This document shows, piece after piece, positions 36,386 through 44,961 of a stretch of DNA of 64,000 nt; positions within the stretch are counted from its first letter, which is position 1; every line of letters starts with the position of its first letter. Origin of the DNA: CAWGQN01 sp963824885 (GTDB lineage: Bacteria > Actinomycetota > Actinomycetes > Actinomycetales > Microbacteriaceae); assembly GCA_963824885.1 (NCBI GenBank), contig CAWGQN010000010.1:248001-312000 (forward strand), read 5' to 3'. A program made the translations under genes and the position numbers. The notes beneath the pieces were generated by a model. The model did not search any database. It saw only the letters and a list, made by a program, of their open reading frames with translations, and was not told where the DNA came from.

Positions 36386-37873
36386 TCAGCCGATGATTTC
36401 ACTCACGGCCGCTTCGACTCGGTCGCCGAGAGCCACGTCAACCTGTCGCCAGTAATTGAATGCGCGAGCGCGGAGTTCGGGTGTCGTGACTTTCGACACG
36501 TGACCCGCAATATTTCCGACGAGGCGGGTACGCGCGTCGTCATCCAATACCGTGCGCACGAGCGCACCGGGTTGTCCGAAGTCGTCGTCGTCTCGATGGA
36601 GACTCGCGGCCGCTCGCACAAGCTCGCCATCGTTGTGCCAACCGTGCGACTCGGCGGCACGCGCGGGGTCGGCGTGAGGTCCGCCGAATGAATTCGGAGC
36701 GTACACGGGAGAGTCTGGACTCTCGAATGCGTAGCGCATGGCGCCTTCTTTTGAATAGCTCTGGGCCGGCGCTTCGGGCGCGTTAACGGGCAGCTGAGCG
36801 TAGTTGGTGCCCACCCGATATCGGTGGGCGTCGGCGTAACTAAAAATGCGAGCCAAGAGCATCTTGTCGGGACTCGCGGCAATCCCCGGCACAAAATTCG
36901 ACGGTTCAAATGCAGCTTGCTCAATTTGCGCAAAATAATTGTCGGGATTTCTGTTGAGCGTCATCGTCCCAACTCGGATGAGAGGGTAGTCGGAATGCGG
37001 CCACACCTTCGTCAAGTCGAAAGGATTGAATCGGTAATCTGCGGCTTCGGCGTACGGCATGACTTGGACGAAGAGTGTCCAACGCGGAAACTCCTTGCGC
37101 GCAATGGCCTCGGAAAGGTCTCTCAGGTGGAAATCGGCGTCTTCACCGGCAATCTGATCGGCCTGAGATTGCGTGAGCGTCTGGTTTCCCTGGTCGGTCT
37201 TGAAATGATATTTGACCCAAAAACGCTCGCCCGCAGCGTTTATCCACTGGTACGTGTGCGAACCGTAACCATTCATGTGGCGCCACGATGCCGGAAGCCC
37301 TCGATCACTCATGAGCAACGTCACTTGATGAGCACTCTCGGGAGAAAGCGTCCAGAAGTCCCACTGCATATCGTTATTACGTAAGTGACTTCCGGGAAGA
37401 CGCTTTTGCGAACGGATGAAGTCGGGAAATTTGATGCCATCGCGAATAAAAAATACCGGCGTATTGTTGCCGACGAGGTCATAATTTCCCTCGTCGCTGT
37501 AGAACTTGAGTGCAAACCCGCGAGGGTCACGCCACGTGTCAGGGCTTCCTTGCTCTCCCGCGACGGTCGAAAAACGGGCAAGCATCGTGACTGTCGCTCC
37601 CCGCTGAAAAAGGCTCGCTCGCGTAAAAGCGCTCACGTCGTCGGTTGTCTCGAAAGTGCCAAATGCTCCCCCACCCTTTGCGTGAACGACCCGCTCGGGA
37701 ACACGCTCGCGGTTGAACTGGGCGAGTTTTTCAACGAGGTAGTGGTCATGAAGCGGAATGGCACCGTCGTTATTCACGGTCAACGAGTGTTCGTCGCTCG
37801 CGACCGGCGCACCCGAGTTCGTCGTCGTGTAGTGCTTTGCTTTGCGTTCTGCCGTGTTGCTATCTGTTGACAC
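36386..37873 (-). CDS. katA: Monofunctional heme catalase (KatA)
   Basis: Breaks down hydrogen peroxide. The 495-aa small-subunit catalase shows the active-site His in RVVHAKGGGAFG, the FFIRDGIKFPDF segment, and the proximal heme Tyr in ARIFSYADAHRYRVG. I chose GTG 37873 because GGAGG lies five bases upstream; ATG 37885 and a long open frame further up are less likely. It follows furA by 88 bp on the same strand, the usual FurA-regulated peroxide-defence unit. Confidence 0.94.
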   Translation of the reverse strand: MSTDSNTAERKAKHYTTTNSGAPVASDEHSLTVNNDGAIPLHDHYLVEKLAQFNRERVPERVVHAKGGGAFGTFETTDDVSAFTRASLFQRGATVTMLARFSTVAGEQGSPDTWRDPRGFALKFYSDEGNYDLVGNNTPVFFIRDGIKFPDFIRSQKRLPGSHLRNNDMQWDFWTLSPESAHQVTLLMSDRGLPASWRHMNGYGSHTYQWINAAGERFWVKYHFKTDQGNQTLTQSQADQIAGEDADFHLRDLSEAIARKEFPRWTLFVQVMPYAEAADYRFNPFDLTKVWPHSDYPLIRVGTMTLNRNPDNYFAQIEQAAFEPSNFVPGIAASPDKMLLARIFSYADAHRYRVGTNYAQLPVNAPEAPAQSYSKEGAMRYAFESPDSPVYAPNSFGGPHADPARAAESHGWHNDGELVRAAASLHRDDDDFGQPGALVRTVLDDDARTRLVGNIAGHVSKVTTPELRARAFNYWRQVDVALGDRVEAAVSEIIG

Positions 37874-37961
37874 AGTGTCCTCCATCGGTTCATTACTTAT
37901 CTGGTAATACCGGGTAGCAGCTCGGGTAGACCTCGTGCGACGACGAGCGACGCGCACGCCT

Positions 37962-38420
37962 TCACGCTGAAGAAAACGCGCGCGGCAACCGTACAGTCTC
38001 AAGTTGGCAGCGCGGACACTCACCCCAAAAATAAACCTCCGCTGAGGTGATCGAATATCCGCGCGTGTTTGACGGACTGAGACACGGCGCTCTTCCCACG
38101 ACACAATCGACATCGTCAATCGCGCCGCATCTCGTGCAACCGAGGTGGTGGTGGTCACCGACACGTCTTTCAAAGCGTGCCGCCAATCCGGCGGGTTTGA
38201 TGCGACGAACCAAACCCGCGTCTGTCAATGCAGCCAGTTCCCCACAGATCGTTTGCATCGAGGTAGCGGGGAGAGCCTTGCGCACCTCTAGAAAGACCTC
38301 ATCGACAGTGGCGAGCGTGAGCCTGTCAAAAATACCCATGACAGAAACGCGCGGAGCGCTCGCCTTCAAGCCGGTTCGCCGAAAATCGTCGACCACATTG
38401 TGGTAGTCACCCGTGCGCAC
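37962..38420 (-). CDS. furA: FurA-type peroxide/iron regulator
   Basis: A 152-aa Fur-family repressor expected to control katA. The N-terminal winged helix begins DDFRRTGLKASAPRVSVMGI. The metal region includes FERRVGDHHH (His90-92), the structural-zinc CTRCG (Cys95, Cys98) and ECPRC (Cys135, Cys138). GTG 38420 is chosen because a TACAGT -10 hexamer sits exactly six bases before it, suggesting a leaderless mRNA. The reading frame stays open far upstream through a J-domain-like segment. Confidence 0.88.
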   Translation of the reverse strand: MRTGDYHNVVDDFRRTGLKASAPRVSVMGIFDRLTLATVDEVFLEVRKALPATSMQTICGELAALTDAGLVRRIKPAGLAARFERRVGDHHHLGCTRCGAIDDVDCVVGRAPCLSPSNTRGYSITSAEVYFWGECPRCQLETVRLPRAFSSA

Positions 38421-38453
38421 GCGTTGACTGTAACACAGTCTTGAATCAATCAA
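38421..38453 (-). promoter_or_regulatory. furA promoter with two abutting palindromes
   Basis: On the minus strand TTTTGA and TACAGT are separated by 17 bases, and the TACAGT (38432-38427) ends six bases before the furA GTG. Two palindromes cover this promoter: GACTGTAACACAGTC (38426-38440, 6-bp arms) and TTGAATCAATCAA (38441-38453). They are candidates for a FurA autoregulatory operator; binding is inferred. Confidence 0.6.
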
Positions 38454-38507
38454 AATAATGGTGCGGTCAAGGGTGATAACGGGATAATTTATCGCGGGAA
38501 TTGGAAA

Positions 38508-38522
38508 CGCGGTTAAACCGCG
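38508..38522. repeat. Palindrome CGCGGTTAAACCGCG
   Basis: A perfect 15-base palindrome (7-bp arms, one central base) between the J-domain segment and the furA promoter. It could be an operator or a weak terminator; nothing more can be said. Confidence 0.4.
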
Positions 38523-38885
38523 GACGGCTCGGGATACTCCCGTAACCCGTTCATGACTCAACCGACCACCGACGCGTTGATCGCGATGGCGCTCATCATA
38601 GGCCGCGCGATCAACAGGGTCACCGATGAGGCGCCACGCACTATTAATGGCGTGACAACGCGCAGCGCTTCCGCCCATATCAGGGTGCGTCTCTCGCAAT
38701 AACCGGCGGTGCGCGCGCCGCAAATCAGCAAACGACGCGTCAGCGTTTACCCTCAGAATTTCATAGGGAGTCTGCTCCGGCGCGCACGCGAATGCTGATT
38801 CGAGCGATGTGCCATCCCGGCTCCCGTCAAGCGGATCCCAGCGTCCCGCACGTTTGATACCGAGGTGAATCTGCCCAATCCTCAT

Positions 38886-39413
38886 GACGGCAGCAGCGTC
38901 GATTTCGTTCTGATCTCGTCGAACCGCGAGGCCCCTCGGAAACACTGTGTGACGTCGGCCGCTCTTCACCCTCAAGCCGTCGCGCACGCCACGAGGCCGC
39001 GCGTGATCGTGTCGACCACGATTAATTGATGCGCGCCGCGCACGAGCGAGGCGCCGTGAGTTCGCGGGTGTGCACACCGCGACGTCGCCTCTCACGAGCG
39101 TTCGCCTCGACAATGGGATCGCCGATCCGACACATTGATCTCGAGGGCGCGCGATAGTGCCATTTTCTCCGCCAGCAGGGGGTAAAGTCGATGAGACTTC
39201 GACCCCGCTATTACATCCGCATTCAGAGTGGTCATGCGCCCATATTTGTGAATTCGCCGACGTCTGGGCGTGGATCATCGAGGGCGGTGGAATCCTTTCG
39301 AGTTGACGACGCCTGTGGACACGGCCTGTCGAGCCGGTCCGATGGCACGAACTGCCGTTGGACGAGGTCAGACAGGATCTCCGATCCTTTCAGGCCGAGC
39401 GCCCAGAAGAGAA
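38886..39413. other. Gene-poor stretch between J-domain segment and lysE
   Basis: No frame gives a recognisable product. The minus frame of the J-domain segment stays open to 39278 but that part is Arg/Ala-rich and not family-like. A plus-strand frame from GTG 39157 reads SEWSCAHICEFADVWAWIIE and, after a TGA at about 39306, RRLWTRPVEPVRWHELPLD; it could be a broken small gene but support is weak. Confidence 0.35.
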
Positions 39414-40023
39414 TCAAATGACCAGACCCACGGCGATTGCAATCATGATTGCCGCTATTCCAGCGTCGAGGACCCGCCACGCGTTTGGGCGATCAAAAAC
39501 CCCGGCAAGATACCGTGCGCCGAACCCCAAAGCGCAAAACCAGATAGCACTCGCGACGGTCGCTCCCGCCCCAAAGAACCATCGAAGCGGATCGCCGCGA
39601 GTGTTTGCGACCGAGCCGAGAAGCATAACGGTGTCAATGTAGACGTGCGGGTTAAGGAAGGTCAGCGCAAGGCACGACAGCACTGCTGCCCCGAGAGAGA
39701 CTCGCGCCCGCACGCTCGTGGGCGATCCCTCTCGACCGGCATGCGCGTCGGGCCGCCATGAGGCCGTACCCAAAGAGAAAGGCGGCACCGGCCCAGCGGA
39801 CGGGAGAAAGGACTCCCGGAACCAATTCAAGAATCGCACCGAGCCCGCCTATTCCGAGCATAATCAACGCCGCATCCGAGCCCGCGCAAATGAGCACGAT
39901 GGGAACAACGTGCTCGCGCTTGATCCCTTGCCGTAAGACAAACGCGTTTTGGGCGCCGATCGCCACGATGAGCGACATGCCGAGACCAAAGCCGGCTGCA
40001 GCGACGGGGAAAAACGAGATCAC
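39414..40023 (-). pseudogene. lysE: LysE/ArgO-type amino-acid exporter, one frame change
   Basis: Inner-membrane exporter of lysine or arginine. The N-terminal part (GTG 40023) carries LGMSLIVAIGAQNAFVLRQG and ends in frame near LFGYGLMAARRA. The C-terminal part continues in another frame from about 39770 with LSCLALTFLNPHVYIDTVML to 39414. Removing one base, for instance in the GGG at 39750-39752, joins them. Together they give a normal length of about 200 aa and five or six helices. The divergent LysR gene is its expected regulator. Confidence 0.8.
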
Positions 40024-40092
40024 ACGACCACGCTAAGCGTCCCGCCCAACATAATGCTAGCTAATTATATTGACGGGACATTAGACTCTCTA

Positions 40093-41019
40093 ATGATGGA
40101 TATTCAATTCGACCAGCTCCGCACTTTCGCTGCTGTGATTGACCACGGTAGCTTCGACGCCGCCGCTCGCGAGCTCCGCGTCACGGCATCCGCGGTGAGC
40201 CAACGAATCAAGGCGCTCGAAAATGGGGTGGGCCGCGTGCTTCTCACCCGCACCAAGCCAGCGAAACCGACGGTCTCTGGAGAGGTTCTCTTGCGCCTCG
40301 CGCGGCAAATTTCCGTCGCGGAAACCGACGCCCTCGGCGCCCTCGGGAGCGACGATTCCTCGACGGGAACCACCTCCACAATGCCGATCGTTGTCAACGC
40401 CGATTCTCTGGAAACGTGGGTGCTGCCCGCCCTTGCGGAAATCCCACCCTCCCTCGGCGTCTGTTTCGACCTTTATCGCGAAGACGAACACCACTCGACC
40501 GGGCTTTTGCGAGACGGAACCGTGGTTGCCGCCGTCACAGCAGAAGCACAAGCGGTGCAGGGCTGTACGGTGACTCCGCTCGGCAGCATGCGGTACCGAC
40601 CGATGGCAAGTCCAGGTTTTCGCACAGAGTGGTTCCCGAGGGGTTCAACCGTGTCAAGTTTGGCGATCACGCCGGTCGTGCTCTTCGACCGGAAAGACGT
40701 CCTCCAACATCGTTACATTGCCGAGCGAACGAACCGAGCGCTCCATCCACCCCGACACTTTGTCCCAGCCTCGTCCGGCTTCGCCGACGCCATTCGGCTC
40801 GGCCTCGGTTGGGGGCTCTTGCCCGACGCGCAAAGCGCGCACCTCGAAAGTACGGGCGAACTCGTCAGCATTGACCCCGGCGCTCATGTTGACATGCCCC
40901 TGTATTGGCAACAGTGGTCGCTGCACTCCCCCCTTGTAGCCGCCGTTGCACACGCCATCGCCACGGCGGCGGCGGTGCACCTCGAATGCCGCGCAGATCG
41001 GTCGAAGCGGGGCAATTAG
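40093..41019 (+). CDS. lysG: LysR-family regulator of amino-acid export (LysG/ArgP-like)
   Basis: A 308-aa LysR protein. The N-terminal helix-turn-helix reads FDQLRTFAAVIDHGSFDAAA and TASAVSQRIKALENGVGRVL, followed by a periplasmic-binding-protein-like effector domain. Divergent orientation to lysE across a 69-bp AT-rich gap is the classic LysG-LysE arrangement, in which excess lysine or arginine activates the exporter. ATG 40093 and the next codon are both ATG. The ligand is inferred from the partner gene. Confidence 0.88.
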   Translation: MMDIQFDQLRTFAAVIDHGSFDAAARELRVTASAVSQRIKALENGVGRVLLTRTKPAKPTVSGEVLLRLARQISVAETDALGALGSDDSSTGTTSTMPIVVNADSLETWVLPALAEIPPSLGVCFDLYREDEHHSTGLLRDGTVVAAVTAEAQAVQGCTVTPLGSMRYRPMASPGFRTEWFPRGSTVSSLAITPVVLFDRKDVLQHRYIAERTNRALHPPRHFVPASSGFADAIRLGLGWGLLPDAQSAHLESTGELVSIDPGAHVDMPLYWQQWSLHSPLVAAVAHAIATAAAVHLECRADRSKRGN

Positions 41020-41398
41020 TTCTCTTCGATTTCCGCGTCACAGCGATCCGCCCGCTGCCGCTTCCTTCGGCCCCACACGCTAACAATCGAAAGAAAAGAA
41101 ACGAATGCGATATGTGCGCACGTTCACAACAGCATTGGGGCGTCAAATTAACATGGGTGAAGTCTCGCCGGTCTGGGCGGTTCAAGGAAGGGGAACGCCG
41201 AGGTGAATAATTTTTCCCAAACACGAGGCACCGTTGTCGCACACAACGCCATTTTCACCGGTGAGAACCCCTTTTGGAGCAGTGGCCCCTCAATGAGTGT
41301 CGAAACCCGACTCCACGTGGCTCCTCCGTCGGCCCCCGAATAGCCGTAGTGTCATCGCTCAGTCAATCGTATTTACGCCAAGGAGTCGCAAGAAAACC
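41020..41398. other. 379-bp gap without a recognised gene
   Basis: No convincing coding frame. It holds an A/G-rich stretch near 41090-41105, a GTGCGCAC palindrome near 41116, and the leader of the cyclase gene with AAGGAG about 13 bases before its ATG. No RNA gene or riboswitch was recognised. Confidence 0.5.
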
Positions 41399-42520
41399 AT
41401 GGAATCCGCAGTCATCAAATTCGGAGACGCCTCCACCCCTTATTACTTCGGTTTCGATTGCTTCGACGAGTTGAGAACAGTCATTGCCCAAGTCGCGGTG
41501 AATTTTTCCGACATCTTGCTCGTTGCCGATTCCGCGGTGTCAACCTTTGCATCTCGCCTCGCGACAGGGCTTCGGCTCGACTGTCGAACAACAGAAGTGC
41601 TCGTCGATGCGACAGAAAAACGCAAGAGGCTGTCTGAGGTTGAACGCGTAATTGGATGTGCTGTAAACGGTGGAGTAGGCAGGAATACGGTCGTCGTGGC
41701 GCTCGGTGGCGGCCTCGTTGCAAACGTCGCGGGAATCGCCGCGGCGCTCGCATTTCGGGGCGTGCCTCTCATCCAAATTCCGACTACCCCGGTCGGAGCA
41801 TTCGATGCCGTGCTCTCGATGAAACAGGGCGTCAACCTCTCGGCGGGCAAGAACCTGGCCGGCGCGTACATCGCACCGCTCCTCATCGCCGCCGACCTCG
41901 CCCTGCTCCAGACAATTCCCGAAAGCGAAATGAACACCGGCCTGGTTGAAATGGCCAAGAACGTTCTTGCCGTCAGGCCCGACCTCAAGGGGCAATTCGT
42001 CAGCGCTCTCTCACGAATTCGAACGGGAGAGCCATCGGGTTACATCGACATGCTGAAATTTGGCATCGAGGCAAAATCTCCGTCTCTCGCCGGTGACCCC
42101 AAAGAACAACGTGACGGCCTCGTATTTGAGTATGGTCACACAGTTGGTCACGCCCTCGAGTTTTGCTCATCGGGAACGATTTCTCATGGCGAAGGAGTCG
42201 CGTGGGGAATGCTCGCTGCCGCCCAAATCTCGGCGGCGGAGGTCGGACTGTCGCCAGACTCTGTCGACACCCACCGCGAGGTCCTTCAAGAGTTACGCCT
42301 CGATTTGAGAACAAAACCGCAAATCCCCGTGGACGACCTGATGACCGCCATCATGGCCGACAACAAGCGCGGGTATTTGACCCCGCAACGCTCCGAGGTT
42401 TCAATGGTTCTCTTGCGCGAATTGGGAGATCCGGTGCTGACCGATACGCACGCACTCGTTAACGTCCGTCGAGAGTTAGTCGAAGGCGCGCTTCACGAAC
42501 TTGTCGCCGCGCGCGTGTAA
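41399..42520 (+). CDS. Sugar-phosphate cyclase resembling 2-deoxy-scyllo-inosose synthase
   Basis: A 373-aa member of the dehydroquinate-synthase superfamily. Features point to DOI synthase rather than AroB: GGGLVANVAG (Asn, not the GD of AroB), DAVLSMKQGVN with Lys142 in place of the AroB GGKTAVN, and FEYGHTVGHALEF with Glu244. The three zinc ligands are Glu184, His247 and His263. DOI synthase turns glucose 6-phosphate into 2-deoxy-scyllo-inosose, the first step of 2-deoxystreptamine synthesis. No partner aminotransferase or dehydrogenase is adjacent. ATG 41399 is chosen; upstream in-frame codons are not family-like. Neighbours are lysG and a secreted protein gene. Confidence 0.8.
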   Translation: MESAVIKFGDASTPYYFGFDCFDELRTVIAQVAVNFSDILLVADSAVSTFASRLATGLRLDCRTTEVLVDATEKRKRLSEVERVIGCAVNGGVGRNTVVVALGGGLVANVAGIAAALAFRGVPLIQIPTTPVGAFDAVLSMKQGVNLSAGKNLAGAYIAPLLIAADLALLQTIPESEMNTGLVEMAKNVLAVRPDLKGQFVSALSRIRTGEPSGYIDMLKFGIEAKSPSLAGDPKEQRDGLVFEYGHTVGHALEFCSSGTISHGEGVAWGMLAAAQISAAEVGLSPDSVDTHREVLQELRLDLRTKPQIPVDDLMTAIMADNKRGYLTPQRSEVSMVLLRELGDPVLTDTHALVNVRRELVEGALHELVAARV

Positions 42521-42622
42521 GACCCTCGCGAGTTCGTCCGTCTCCGTTATGATTGGGTGATTGCGCAATCGCGCCGCCGGTGTCGAGCACCACACCCTGT
42601 GGCTTCAAGAGACAGGGGATCG

Positions 42623-43210
42623 ATGGTGAATCACCTATTCGTACGGTCGGGAGTAATTGCGGTCGGAATTCTCACCGCGGCATTCCCTCTGGTTTGCACG
42701 CCGGGATTCGCGGCGCTCCGAGACTCGGTGTCCGAAAACGAAGAGTCGGGAATTGACGGCGAACTCGACGAGCAGCTCACGTCAATAAGGCAAGCGGGTG
42801 GGATTGACCTCATTATCGGCACAGCACAATACAAACCTGCCCCAACCTTGACCCCTCAATCGCTTAGAGCGTCACAAAGTGGCGACGCGTGCACGCTTCA
42901 AGTTGTGTCCTACACAATTGGCGGCCTCATTCACAATTCATCGAAAGCCGCGTGTGGCGTGATTCCCACGAGCCTGTCGCTGACCCCGACTGTCAAGCGG
43001 TTCGACCACGTCACGACGACGTGGAACGAATTGGGCCGCGTTACCGCAACGGCGAGCGCCTCGCAAATTCTCGTCGCGTCGGCCACGGGCGCGAACGCGC
43101 ATATTCACCCGTGCACCTTTGCCGCCGCCACCTACGGCAGCGTGCAATTTGGCAGCGAACGCTACGATGCGTTCGCGTTCGCGGTGGGCAGTTTTGATAT
43201 CGAACCGTGA
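42623..43210 (+). CDS. Secreted protein of unknown function
   Basis: A 195-aa protein I do not recognise. It has a Sec signal peptide (VIAVGILTAAFPLVCTPGFA, likely cut after GFA), then an acidic segment EDEL-like around NEESGIDGELDEQL and a mature part rich in Thr, Ser and Ala with three cysteines (DACTL, AACGV, HPCTF). No membrane anchor or LPXTG motif follows. AGGGGA lies before ATG 42623. It is 102 bp after the cyclase gene on the same strand; a link is only positional. Confidence 0.65.
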   Translation: MVNHLFVRSGVIAVGILTAAFPLVCTPGFAALRDSVSENEESGIDGELDEQLTSIRQAGGIDLIIGTAQYKPAPTLTPQSLRASQSGDACTLQVVSYTIGGLIHNSSKAACGVIPTSLSLTPTVKRFDHVTTTWNELGRVTATASASQILVASATGANAHIHPCTFAAATYGSVQFGSERYDAFAFAVGSFDIEP

Positions 43211-43289
43211 CGAATCACTCGCTAACGGCGCAACAAGGCCTCCACGGCCTGACGCCTCACACGTGACCTCAAGAATATACGCCGTTCGT

Positions 43290-43362
<73 letters not shown>

Positions 43363-43460
43363 CTTTGCCACAAACAACCTGTTTATCGTAGCCGGTCTTT
43401 CGCGCATTGCGATGTTTCGAACCACGCCCCACCGACCCCGTCTGCCATCTCGACGCGAGG

Positions 43461-44961
43461 TCACCGTTTTCGCTTTTCGCGTACGCGCACAGAGACAACG
43501 ACGGGCGACCCGTCAAAACCAAAAATTTCGCGCAATCGTCGTTGAATAAATCGACGGTATCCAGGGTCGAGAAAACCGGTCGTAAACAACACAAACGTGG
43601 GTGGCCGAGTCGACGCTTGCGTACCAAAGAGAATTCGCGGCTGCTTGCCCCCGCGCACCGGATGGGGGTGTTCCGCCGCGAGGTCCGTGAGAAACGCGTT
43701 GAATTTTCCCGTCGGAACCCGGGTATCCCACGAGACGAGTGCCTTTTCAAATGCGGAAACAAGCTTTTCGAGGTGTCGACCGGTGTGTGCCGAGATATTG
43801 ACTCGCGGCGCCCACGCCACGTGGGCCAAGTCTTGGTCGATCTCGCGCTCGAGATATCGTCGCCGGCCCTCATCGAGAAGATCCCACTTGTTGAACGCGA
43901 GCACGAGAGCACGACCCGACTCAAGCACCAGGTCGATAATTCGAAGATCCTGATCGCTGATTGAAGCAGTGACGTCTATCAACACGAGTGCAACCTCGGC
44001 CTTTTCCAGCGCGGCAGCCGTCCGAAGCGAAGCGTAAAAATCAGCCCCGTGCGCGAGGCGAATACGGCGACGAATTCCCGCGGTATCGACGAACCACCAG
44101 GTTCGTCCCCCGAGTTCGACGAGCTCGTCTACCGGATCACGCGTCGTGCCCGATTGCTCGCTGACAACGACGCGCTCTTCACCCGCAGCCCTGTTCAAGA
44201 GTGACGACTTGCCGACGTTGGGCCGACCTAGAATTGCCACGCGCCGTGGTCCACCGTACTCGCTTGGTGGATGCACCGACGAGTCGGGAACAGTCTAAGA
44301 ACGAAGTCAAGGAGATCGGCAACTCCCCGACCGTGCACAGCGCTGACCGGATGAGGCTCTCCCAGTCCGAGGGACCACAGTGTGCTGGCATCAGACTCCA
44401 AGCGAACGTCATCAACCTTATTTGCTACGAGTACTACCGGCTTCTTCGCCGAACGCAGCAGCCGAACGACACGCTCATCGGTTGACGTGGCACCTACCGT
44501 GGCATCAACAACAAATAACACCGCATCGGCGAGATCGACGGCCACCTCGGCTTGCGCTGCGACGGCCGCATCAATGCCGCGCGCATTCGGTTCCCAGCCG
44601 CCCGTGTCGACCAAGGTAAACGTGCGCCCCCCCACTCGGTCTCGTATGACACTCGATCTCGCGTCACGCCCGGAGTGTCTTCGACAACCGCTTCTCGACG
44701 TCCAAGAATGCGGTTGACGAGGGCCGACTTGCCGACATTCGGCCGCCCAACAATTGCCAACACAGCTCGCGCCGGGGTGGCTCTTATCGTCTCGGGTTTC
44801 CCGGTTGCGGCGTCGAGAACGTCGAGGTCATCGTCACTCAGATTGTAGGAACGAAGCCCCGCGTCGAGCGCGTGAGCGCGCTGCACACCGGCGCTATCGT
44901 CGATTTCGTCGTGGTTTGCCGCGGCTTCACCGCCCGGCTCGGGAAGCGACTCATGGCTCAT
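43461..44961 (-). pseudogene. der: Der (EngA) double GTPase, split by two frame changes
   Basis: Essential GTPase for 50S assembly. The first G domain begins in one frame (AIVGRPNVGKSALVNRILG, DTPGVTRDRVSYETEWGG), continues in a second (GRTFTLVDTGGWEPNARGID, VVLVANKVDD), and the second G domain and KH-like end lie in a third (VAILGRPNVGKSSLLNRAAG, FVDTAGIRRR, LAFNKWDLLD). Adding one base to the C7 run at 44627-44633 and one to the GGG at 44286-44288 restores a full protein. All G motifs are intact, which argues for sequence error. Start ATG 44961 overlaps the cmk stop. Confidence 0.87.

Larger units (their letters stand above)
38421..38885 (-). pseudogene. J-domain protein segment, in frame with furA
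   Basis: A DnaJ-like J domain is clear at about 38771-38586: TPYEILRVNADASFADLRRA, then the HPD triad in RRLLRETHPDMGG, then INSAWRLIGDPVDRAAYDER. The frame runs on without a stop through the furA promoter into furA itself, so as read it has no C-terminus of its own. Microbacteriaceae carry a small J-domain protein with a longer family-specific tail that I cannot find here in any frame. A remnant, a sequencing fault, or a true fusion are all possible. The start shown (ATG 38885) is arbitrary. Confidence 0.55.

Noticed and set aside
39157..39418. Plus-strand frame with a TGA in the middle (possible broken small gene or recoded stop)
   Set aside because: No recognised family, no stop at a sensible place before lysE, and no selenocysteine element seen.
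43461..44961. Programmed frameshifting as an explanation for der (and sufS)
   Set aside because: No slippery heptamer with downstream structure was apparent, and two shifts in each of two genes at short runs fit base-calling errors better.
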